Assembly (NCBI RefSeq): GCF_025602895.1
Contig: NW_026516259.1
Coordinates: 186,001 to 250,000 of the forward strand
Direction of reading: 5' to 3'
DNA from: Polychytrium aggregatum
Lineage: Eukaryota > Chytridiomycota > Chytridiomycetes > Polychytriales
DNA: 64,000 nt
The translations under genes and the position numbers were made by a program. Shown piece by piece: positions 57,193-64,000 of this stretch; position 1 is the first letter of the stretch, and each line of letters begins with the position of its first letter. A model generated the notes under the pieces. It was not told the origin of the DNA. It saw only the letters and a program-made list of their open reading frames with translations, and did not search any database.

Positions 57193-58020
57193 CAGTCTAT
57201 CCAGAAAGAAACGGGACAGTCACTTTCTGGCTTCAGATGTCTGAAACCCGCTGACTGACTGTAGAACCCAGTGAGCAAGCCGTGAGATTGCACTCCTGTC
57301 TTCGTTGGCAATCGAGTGGTTATGGTTGGTTTTGGAAGCACAGTCTTGGATGCACTTGGTCGATCTCCTGTGGCGATGATCGACTTGTATTGATGTGTCG
57401 ATGTGGGAGTGTGTTGAACTCGTTCACCGAGCACACATGGATCTTGGAGACGGATCAGTCTGGTGGGCGTCTCTGGTGGTGGTGGAACTGCTCAAAGTAC
57501 TTGGCAAACCTGAGTCTCCTGGGACTGGATGCGTATCCCTTCCCCTGCTTCCACGAGGCATTTCCAAAGGCAATCACCACTTCGGTCTCCTTTGGTGCCT
57601 GGTCGATGACTTGCTTGCACATCTCGTGGACGGTGCGCTGTCGCTTGCTGTGGAGATCGAGTCGCTTGAATCGCCGTCGCCGGGTCAGGCTGAAGTACAG
57701 CTGTTTCTCCAGCATGTCTCCAGTGAACACATGGCGAATGTATTGCAGGAAGGGATCCAACCCGGGGATCTTGGGACTTGGTGTGGTGCTCATCCATTCC
57801 TGCAGACCAAGGATCTTGTGGGTGCTCTGGATCCACTTGGTCGCCTGGGTGGTGTCTTTCGCTTGTGGGGAGCCATCTGGCGAGAAAATAGCGACGATGG
57901 CTGGTTCTGCCCTTGGGAAAGAAAAATTTTCCTCAAAACCAGCGCATTTTTGGGCTGGCAGAGATACTGCGCAGTGGCGTCCTTGATTCAGATCCAGAAA
58001 CGCATCGCTCGCTCAATCAG
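57193..58020 (-). mobile_element. Damaged Fanzor-like element (copy B)
   Basis: The left boundary TA (57191-57192) then CAGTCTATCCAGAAAG matches copy A base for base over most of the first 150 bp, including hairpin CCAGAAAG/CTTTCTGG. On the minus strand the ORF piece MSTTPSPKIPGLDPFLQYI to FEQFHHHQRRPPD (57793-57455) is nearly identical to copy A, but the following zinc-ribbon segment is deleted and the C-terminal part resumes in another frame (SIIATGDRPSASKTVLPKP). Upstream, copy B keeps about 150 bp that copy A lacks. Similarity to copy A fades near 58000 and no right-hand inverted repeat was found, so that boundary is approximate. Confidence 0.7.
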
Positions 58021-58404
58021 TCGTGGGAAGACATCTTGTCAAGGTGAGTCTTGCCTGATAGCCAAACGATCATGTCATCTCGCTGACACACAGCCACGCT
58101 TGACTAAGTTTCCAACCAGAGAGATTCAGATGGTGGTGGTTCTTGTCCGCAATCGGAGTGGAGCTTCCAACAATGATACAATTGGTCATTCCTCCACACC
58201 AATTGCCCACCACCACCGTCAATCGGCTCAAGGTGATACCAAATGCCGTCAACCGACCATGGCCGGATTCCAACTTTGCTGCGTCACATACAACGTGACT
58301 TTCAGGTGACCGAGATGAGCAGCCGCGAGGGGCCGGATAAAATTGATAGTGTTGGTTTCCAGCGCTAGTCTCCTCCTCCTCCTCACCACCACGTCATTCG
58401 CCCG

Positions 58405-61400
58405 ATGGGGTCTTCAGCAGAATCGTTCTTTACCCGGCTGCTTGAGGACCAGCCCGACCGCCAGAGCGGCGTCGCCGTGGTCCTGGGCATCTGCAAGATG
58501 GTCGCCGAGGGCAAAGAGAGCTGTGGCCTCCCCCAGCGCAAGCTCCCATGCATGCTGCTCCTGGCGACGCTGGAAACGAAGCAGTATGTCCTCGACTTTA
58601 CGGCCTCCAGCATCCACAGCGGTGCCGCCAAGGAAAAGACGGCGCAGAAATGGGCGTCGCTGGAGAGCAAGTCGATCGACCTGCTCGGCGAAATCCGCTT
58701 CCCGATTCCGGCCGCCAAGCTCATCCAGCTGTGGTCCGAGTCAGGCGTCTCGCTCGAGCAAGAGGGGCCGGGCCTGCTCGATCTCGCTGGAACCCAGCTC
58801 GCCAACTACCTCCAGATGGTCAATATGGTCTGGGCCAGCCCAGCCTCGCTCGAGGAATCGTGGGTCATCAGCATGTACACCCAGCTCGCTCGGATGCAGG
58901 CCGTCAAGCGGGTCGTCAACATTGCCGGAGACTGGATCCCGCTCTCCATCTCCAAGATATGCTCGGCCAGAGACAAGTTTGATGTCTCGCTGCTGACCTC
59001 GACGCCTTCGCCGCTGCAGCTGACGCCGTACGACCAGCTCTCGGTCGCCTTTGAGGACCGCACCCGTCGCGAGCTCCAGGAGCATGTGTCGCAGACGGCC
59101 CTGTCGATCATGCAGCTCCAATCGGGCTACGACCGCAAGCTTGGGGAGGCCGACTCTCAGATCGAGTGCCTGAAGCTCGAAAACAAGCAACAAAAGGACC
59201 TGATCGAGCAAATCGTGCGACGAAACTCCAAGACCCTTGAGGAGCGGCAGCAGCAGATCAAGACGCTGGAGCAGGCTCTTACGGAAGCCCGGTCAAAAGC
59301 GATGCCGATATCGGCTCGCGGCGCATGGGAAAACGACACCGTTGATCTCGAAAGCGGGCTCGGTTTGCCGCTGGTGTCCAGTTCCGGTCCCAGCTCCAGC
59401 TCCAGCTCCAGTTTCAGCTCCAGTTTCGGCTCCAGCTTTGAGCACGAACGGGTCCGCCGGGCTGCAGCAGTCTCGCTCTTTGGCGATGCATCTCCAGCTA
59501 GGCAAGATGCCTGCCTGGATTCGCCGCCTCTGTCGAGCCTCGATCGCCATCTTCTCTCAAAGGAGATGGACAAGAGCACGCGCATCAAGAACCTGGCTCG
59601 GCTGGTCGAGCAGGCTTTGCTGGAGCTCGAGCAAGAAGAACACGCCGAGATGGGCCTTGGGCTCGAGGACGGTTTGAACAAGCTACTGCTGACGCACGAC
59701 CCGCCCGAGAAACGAGAAGCCTCAACGGCCGACGTCTTCCACATCACCCATCTCGAGAGCCAGATCAAGCACCTGATCGAGGCTTACAAAAAGCGCGCGG
59801 CAAACCTCAAGCAACGAGCACGAATTCACGCCATCAAGACGGCCGAGGAAGATCCCATTCCCGTGCCCGTCCCGATCCCGGTTGTCGCCGCCACCGCCAC
59901 CACCACATCAAACCGACGGCGCAAGAACAAAAGGGTGCCTCAAAACAGCAACCCAAATAGTGCAGCTTCAGCCGCAGCGACAGCGACAGTGCCCTCGCTG
60001 GGGTCGTCTGAATCAGCTGATGCGACACAGTCCACATCGCTGCCTACTGCAGCCGCATCGTCGGCGCAATATGAAGCATCGCTCCGGAACTGTAGCCTCG
60101 TCAAGAAGATAGAGGAAGAGTGTCGGCGTACGTACACCAAGAAGATCGAGAACCAACGCGACGAACTCAACCGCTCCGAGCAGCGCATCAAGGAGATGAC
60201 GGGCACAATCGCAAAACTCAAGACACAGGCGGCCGAGAGCGAGTCCAGCCTGGTGACCTTGAAGCAGCGCTACAAGGAGATCCTTTCGCTGATTCTACGA
60301 CACCCCGAATTTGGCTCCTACCGACCGGAGAAGATGCCCCAGCCAGCCAGCAGCGATTGGATCATCGACTTGCTTTCGAGCACGGACGCAGATGTTGATC
60401 TCGCCCAGGTGCGGGCTGATCTCGAGTATGCCACCGAGTTTGGTAGTCGTGCCCAGATACAGCAAGAGAACAACGCCCTCAAGCACAAGATCCAAGAGCA
60501 TCAGGACCACATCGACCGCATCAGGGAGACAGCAACGACCAAGCAATCGGAAAACGACGCCCTGCGAGCGGAGCTAGCGGCAAAGTCCGACAGACTCGCA
60601 CAGGTATCTCGCGAGCATGCGACGGCAGTCCAGGAGCTCGAGACGGCATCGCACGAGCTGGTGTCAAGATGCAAGGAGCAGTCCGCCTTGTCGGAAGCCC
60701 TGGCGAGCCGTTCGGCCGAGCTCGATGCAGCAAATCGCGCGATTGAAGAAGAACAAACTGGCTCGGCTGAACTGGCGCAGGAGAACGCACAACTACAGAG
60801 CAAGTCTGACGAACTCACAGCCGAGATTGCCGTGCATCAAAAGACCATCGACAGCCTCGAGGCAGAGCTGGTACGCTGCAAAGGCGAGACTCTAGCCCTT
60901 CAGCGACTCGTGGACGAGTCACAAGAGTATATCAGCCAGCTGCAGCACGAGATTGTTCACTTGCAGGCGCAACAACGGCCAACAGGAGCAGGGTCCACAG
61001 GGTTGCCGGAGGAGGCATGCTCAGTCGAAGCCGCGGATCTGCTCGAAGACCGGACCAATCGAATCTTGTCGCAGGTGTTTTCTGAGATGGCCGAGATCCT
61101 CAAGAGCCGGCTGGCAGACAAGCCGACACATGCTATAGCACCTCCGATCCGGTCACCGGCGCCCATCCATAACATCAGACCGAGCCATGCCGCAGTCCAG
61201 CGCGCGGAAGTAGCCCCTGCTCGGCGCGGAGGCAATGACATGCTGCTGACCGAGCCGTTTGTGTCGCCCGCCCCTGGTTACCCGATAGCCAGCCCTCCCA
61301 CAGGCGTTCCCGGGTTCGTGCCCCACTATCCCGTGGGTCTGCCGTATCTCCCGCCGTCTCCAAGCATTGTGAAGCTTCCCTTTGACCATGGCAACGACTT

Positions 61401-61821
61401 TGAGTCCTCCGAGATGATCAACCAATTCAATCACGCCGTCCGAAGCCACCCATGGCACAGCCCGGCAATGATGCGGATGGACGCAATGGCTGGCTGGTGG
61501 GAGCCTCAAGGCTATCCCCAGCTGCCGCCACACTCGCCGATGCCGCCGCGGACGCACACGCTTCCGCACGGACAGCTGCTGGACCGGCAGTTGCCCGTTG
61601 CGGCTCCTGCTGCAGACACAGAAGTGGCTGTCGCTCAAGCACGCTCAACTCACGGCAACGCCAATGACTCGATGCCGGACACAATCGACAGCCACATGGC
61701 CGGAGCCGCAAGCGACGAGACAGAGAGCGAAGGAGACAGCATAATAATTGACTGCGGGAGCGCCAATGTTGTAGACGATGTTGTGTCGGCCGCTGCATCG
61801 AGCCGTCGCTATGGTGTCTGA
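58405..61821 (+). CDS. Large single-exon coiled-coil protein, unknown function
   Basis: One uninterrupted frame of 1138 codons, striking among intron-rich neighbours. The first 200 residues look globular and helical (SFFTRLLEDQPDRQSGVAVV, YTQLARMQAVKRVVNIAGDW). Coiled coil starts near residue 215 (READSQIECLKLE-like heptads), is interrupted by a Ser-rich stretch (SSSGPSSSSSSSFSSSFGSS), and continues for about 400 residues (KIENQRDELNRSEQRIKEMT; ENNALKHKIQEHQDHIDRIR). The C-terminal 230 residues are Pro/His-rich and disordered, ending in an acidic segment (SDETESEGDSIIIDCG). I do not recognise a family. A centrosomal, golgin or cytoskeletal scaffold role would fit the coiled coil, but nothing specific supports it. 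Confidence 0.8.
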   Translation: MGSSAESFFTRLLEDQPDRQSGVAVVLGICKMVAEGKESCGLPQRKLPCMLLLATLETKQYVLDFTASSIHSGAAKEKTAQKWASLESKSIDLLGEIRFPIPAAKLIQLWSESGVSLEQEGPGLLDLAGTQLANYLQMVNMVWASPASLEESWVISMYTQLARMQAVKRVVNIAGDWIPLSISKICSARDKFDVSLLTSTPSPLQLTPYDQLSVAFEDRTRRELQEHVSQTALSIMQLQSGYDRKLGEADSQIECLKLENKQQKDLIEQIVRRNSKTLEERQQQIKTLEQALTEARSKAMPISARGAWENDTVDLESGLGLPLVSSSGPSSSSSSSFSSSFGSSFEHERVRRAAAVSLFGDASPARQDACLDSPPLSSLDRHLLSKEMDKSTRIKNLARLVEQALLELEQEEHAEMGLGLEDGLNKLLLTHDPPEKREASTADVFHITHLESQIKHLIEAYKKRAANLKQRARIHAIKTAEEDPIPVPVPIPVVAATATTTSNRRRKNKRVPQNSNPNSAASAAATATVPSLGSSESADATQSTSLPTAAASSAQYEASLRNCSLVKKIEEECRRTYTKKIENQRDELNRSEQRIKEMTGTIAKLKTQAAESESSLVTLKQRYKEILSLILRHPEFGSYRPEKMPQPASSDWIIDLLSSTDADVDLAQVRADLEYATEFGSRAQIQQENNALKHKIQEHQDHIDRIRETATTKQSENDALRAELAAKSDRLAQVSREHATAVQELETASHELVSRCKEQSALSEALASRSAELDAANRAIEEEQTGSAELAQENAQLQSKSDELTAEIAVHQKTIDSLEAELVRCKGETLALQRLVDESQEYISQLQHEIVHLQAQQRPTGAGSTGLPEEACSVEAADLLEDRTNRILSQVFSEMAEILKSRLADKPTHAIAPPIRSPAPIHNIRPSHAAVQRAEVAPARRGGNDMLLTEPFVSPAPGYPIASPPTGVPGFVPHYPVGLPYLPPSPSIVKLPFDHGNDFESSEMINQFNHAVRSHPWHSPAMMRMDAMAGWWEPQGYPQLPPHSPMPPRTHTLPHGQLLDRQLPVAAPAADTEVAVAQARSTHGNANDSMPDTIDSHMAGAASDETESEGDSIIIDCGSANVVDDVVSAAASSRRYGV

Positions 61822-62160
61822 GCTATTCGACCATACAGAGCCGCTTGTGGGACGCTGGATGGCCTGCTCCCTATTATTTTTGGTACTTTTGGTGCATCAA
61901 TAGACAACGACGCCGCGAGCTGCGTGCCCGACAAGGCGAGAGCATGGCTCTCTACCGAAGTGTGATTGCCTCGATGGACGGATAGACGGATGGATGGCGG
62001 ATGACTGGTACCAGCGGCGGCGCTTGTTGGTCAATTGCGCATCTTGGAGATCGACGACAGCAAAAAGTGGGTGCGTGGACCAGCAGTCGAACCTGGGTCT
62101 TGCCCCGGACAGGTCACATGTTCTAACCGTTGAACTACCCAACACCCGGGGTTTTGACCA
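61822..62160. other. Gap between coiled-coil gene and copy C
   Basis: Contains the coiled-coil gene 3' flank and a tRNA-like segment on the minus strand at 62072-62144. Nothing else seen. Confidence 0.5.
62072..62144 (-). ncRNA. Degenerate tRNA-like sequence (pseudo-tRNA or SINE head)
   Basis: A 73-nt segment has tRNA-like spacing: a D-stem GTTC/GAAC around AACGGTTA (A-box-like TAGTTCAACGG), a GTC at the anticodon position, and a T-arm CCAGG TTCGACT GCTGG (B-box-like GGTTCGA). A T run follows shortly after its 3' end. The acceptor and anticodon stems pair poorly, so a functional tRNA-Asp is unlikely. Confidence 0.4.
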
Positions 62161-62698
62161 TTGATCGAATATTTTGTTACCCAATGTTATCGCGCGCTGG
62201 CCATGACCATTCGCCACACATCCGACTTTCGCACCGCCGCATTGCGATGCTACGACCTCATCCATGGCTTGCGTAAGGTTGCCTCCATATTCAGTGTGTC
62301 CAAGAGCACCATCCATCGCTGGCACTCCGAGACCAGCGCAGCGGCAAGGCAAGGGCTATGCATCCAGCCCTCGGAGGCAGCGGTTTGCTCGGTACTTTGA
62401 GCAATTCGAGCACCACCGACGCCGTCCCAATCACCCTCACGGAAGCGTCAAGGTGGCCTCAACGAACGAGTTCAACACCTCGCAAGTGTGCTCCAAGTGC
62501 CTGGAGCCAGTTCGGTTGGAAGGACTCGATGCGCCCAGTGTTGCGAATTCCCACTTTGTCAGGAGCTGCAAGAATCCCAGCTGCCGGACAGTGTGGAATC
62601 GCGACGTCAATGCGGCGCGCAACATGATCACAGTGTGCAAGTCGATTGTGGAGACCGGAGGGCGACCGGTGGTCTTCACTCGGAGGCTGCCAAAGTGA
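62161..62698 (+). pseudogene. Fanzor-family ORF: HTH joined to zinc-ribbon/RuvC-III end, frame-shifted
   Basis: Frame 1 from about 62203 encodes a helix-turn-helix, FRTAALRCYDLIHGLRKVAS then IFSVSKSTIHRWHSE. At about 62345 the sequence jumps to QGKGYASSPRRQRFARYFEQ in another frame, which in copy A lies after the catalytic core; the middle has been deleted. The rest is well preserved: STNEFNTSQVCSKC, a zinc ribbon (CSKC and CKNPSC), and VWNRDVNAARNMI with the RuvC-III Asp, ending PVVFTRRLPK. It cannot make an active nuclease but shows what a full-length relative would contain at both ends. Confidence 0.7.
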
Positions 62699-62800
62699 TC
62701 TGTTTTATTCCTTATGGCTTTGCTTGACACAAGCACATCACATACTACATGTTCATGGAAACGGCTGTGTTATCCCGTTTTTTTTTTTCTGAATAAAGTG
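62161..62800 (+). mobile_element. Fanzor-family element with helix-turn-helix start (copy C)
   Basis: The right end at 62800 is TA-flanked and carries an inverted-repeat end like the other copies (on the minus strand CACTTTATTCAG, an A run, ACGGGATAACA). The left part shares ATATTTTGTTAC and GCGCGCTGGCCATGACCATTC with copy A. The left terminal repeat itself is not recognisable, so 62161 is approximate. Confidence 0.65.
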
Positions 62801-62802
62801 TA

Positions 62803-63267
62803 AACCATCCAGCGCACCCAAACCACAACCCCCAACCCGACTATTTATCAATACCTGGAGCCGACCAGCTATCCACACAACGCAGCCATGGTTCGGATGA
62901 TGAATACACCCGCGACGCACATTGCAGCCATTCCGGAAAACAGGGGTGTGTATCCAGGACCAGAAGTCAACGACAGCCCGACTCAAACCTGGGCGACCCG
63001 TTTCGAGATATGCATTGTAATAGTGCGGCATCCACATTCCGACCTATCCGACTCGGCAACATCGACAACGCCAGCCGCAGACACAAGCCCACACCGTCGA
63101 CAACCGGCATGATCCGCGGCGCTGGCCCAGGGGGAACCCGGCTGGCGTCCTTGGCGCTCCGCGAACGAACGAGTGGGCAAGGGGGGTCGTCGTTTTCCTC
63201 AGCGCCGTCCCAACGATCATCGGCCTTCGCCCCTGTCTCCCAAACCCTCTCCCGATTCTGCTGCCTC
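62803..63267 (+). other. Promoter region of the PY-motif protein gene
   Basis: No gene supported here; open frames are short and inconsistent. Confidence 0.45.
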
Positions 63268-63789
63268 ATGGATCCGCATGCCCTCCCGGCCCTGGCCCTC
63301 GTTGCGGGCTGCCTCGGGCTGACTGCGGCTGCCCCGCTCCACAAGCGAGACCCGAGTGAGTTGCCGACTTGCAACAGGAACCCACCAGCTCCGCTCATGT
63401 TGTATCCCCTTTGCCGACCCACCCTGATATCGGCGCTGACGGTTGCCTCCACTCCGCCCCTTTGTTCCGCAGCGGGCAACGCCATCGGAAACGTATCCAT
63501 ATTCGTTGTCGGCCTCATCATCGTCATCTGTTTGATCATCGTCCGCCTGAGACTCGGTAGCGTCGGGTTCCTCCGAACCCCTCACGACCAAACGAACCTG
63601 ACCAGCATCGCCCTCCAGTACACCAACAGGGCCGAAGCAGGAGCCGCTCCTCCCGCCGAGGCAGCCGAAAACCTTCCGGCATATGAATCGCCAGAAGCCT
63701 CGCCTCCGTATGCAGAACAGGCCGAGGCCGAGCCTGCTCCTGCCTATGATGATAACCCGACCGCCGAGCCAGCACCTCCCTATGTCTGA
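63268..63789 (+). CDS. Small membrane protein with PY-type motifs
   Basis: Two exons, 63268-63355 and 63473-63789 (phase 1, GT-AG), give 134 residues. It begins with a signal peptide (MDPHALPALALVAGCLGLTA) followed by a Lys-Arg site (PLHKRDP). After the splice comes a transmembrane segment, NVSIFVVGLIIVICLIIVRL, flanked by Arg. The cytosolic tail is rich in Pro, Ala and Glu and has repeated Tyr motifs: LPAYES, SPPYAE, APAYDD and a terminal APPYV. PPxY-like motifs commonly bind WW domains of NEDD4/Rsp5 ubiquitin ligases, so an adaptor or sorting role is possible. No family recognised; type I topology is inferred. Confidence 0.7.
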   Translation: MDPHALPALALVAGCLGLTAAAPLHKRDPSELPTCNRNPPAPLMLYPLCRPTLISALTVASTPPLCSAAGNAIGNVSIFVVGLIIVICLIIVRLRLGSVGFLRTPHDQTNLTSIALQYTNRAEAGAAPPAEAAENLPAYESPEASPPYAEQAEAEPAPAYDDNPTAEPAPPYV

Positions 63790-64000
63790 CCGTTCTGCGA
63801 GCCTCGACACTCTATGCAACCCATAATTATGCCCGTTTCTATGAGCAGCACAATCAAATGTTGCATGTTGCGGCTGTCGGCGTAGATGACAGTCCTGCCG
63901 AATCGTCTCGTTGGCGCTGCCTCTGTTTCAAGCGAATGCAGCACTGCGACCTCCGAATCTCCAGAGCCCTTGCTCCAATTCGATCAACAGCCGGCTGCAC

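Noticed and set aside
62072-62144. Functional tRNA-Asp
   Set aside because: Acceptor and anticodon stems mostly fail to pair; kept only as tRNA-like.

Overview
This window is nuclear DNA of a fungus, most likely an early-diverging one (chytrid-like). Genes are split by many short spliceosomal introns (about 70-370 bp, mostly GT-AG), coding exons are GC-rich, and there are no operons. The gene set mixes universal fungal genes (UBA1, SEC62, NUP107, UPF2, prefoldin 5, MIX17) with genes usually absent from yeasts and most Dikarya: SKA1, a TONSL-like protein, SNAPC1, a PDE9-type phosphodiesterase, MOCS2A and a TKL kinase with Sel1 repeats. The taxonomic placement is inference from gene content. 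No rRNA, CRISPR array or confident tRNA was seen.

Layout. 1.4-2.8 kb (-) SEC62; 3.6-9.6 kb (+) UPF2, rebuilt as 12 exons that join in frame; 10.4-11.3 kb (+) MIX17 (CHCHD2/10 family); 11.6-16.2 kb (-) NUP107; 17.4-18.8 kb (+) an EEF1AKMT4/METTL13-like methyltransferase; 19.2-19.7 kb (-) a small secreted Cys-containing protein; 20.5-22.3 kb (+) an aquaglyceroporin with a very large insertion; 23.1-28.9 kb (+) UBA1 with 20 exons; 29.7-30.1 kb (-) MOCS2A, divergent from 30.3-32.2 kb (+) a TKL/Sel1 kinase with a reading-frame break.

32.3-33.4 kb holds nested mobile elements: a TA-flanked inverted-repeat element carrying a Fanzor/TnpB-like RuvC and zinc-ribbon ORF, inserted into an older, shorter relative. 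Two further damaged relatives lie at 57.2-58.0 kb and 62.16-62.80 kb. The second half holds SKA1 (33.6-35.0, +), prefoldin subunit 5 (35.4-36.9, +, with a candidate AT-AC intron), a TONSL-like gene (37.2-43.3, -), SNAPC1 (43.5-45.0, -), PDE9 (45.9-48.7, +), an ankyrin plus CCCH zinc-finger protein (50.0-51.6, -), an F-box/ankyrin/membrane protein (54.3-56.5, +), a 1138-residue coiled-coil orphan (58.4-61.8, +) and a small PY-motif membrane protein (63.3-63.8, +).

The genes are unrelated housekeeping and regulatory units rather than a pathway. The most unusual content is the family of at least four decayed Fanzor-like elements with mariner-type ends, the AT-AC intron candidate, three GC-AG introns, the short TONSL without recognisable ankyrin or LRR blocks, and the aquaglyceroporin insertion. 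Exon coordinates were derived by hand from splice signals, reading-frame continuity and remembered family sequences; first exons are the least certain.
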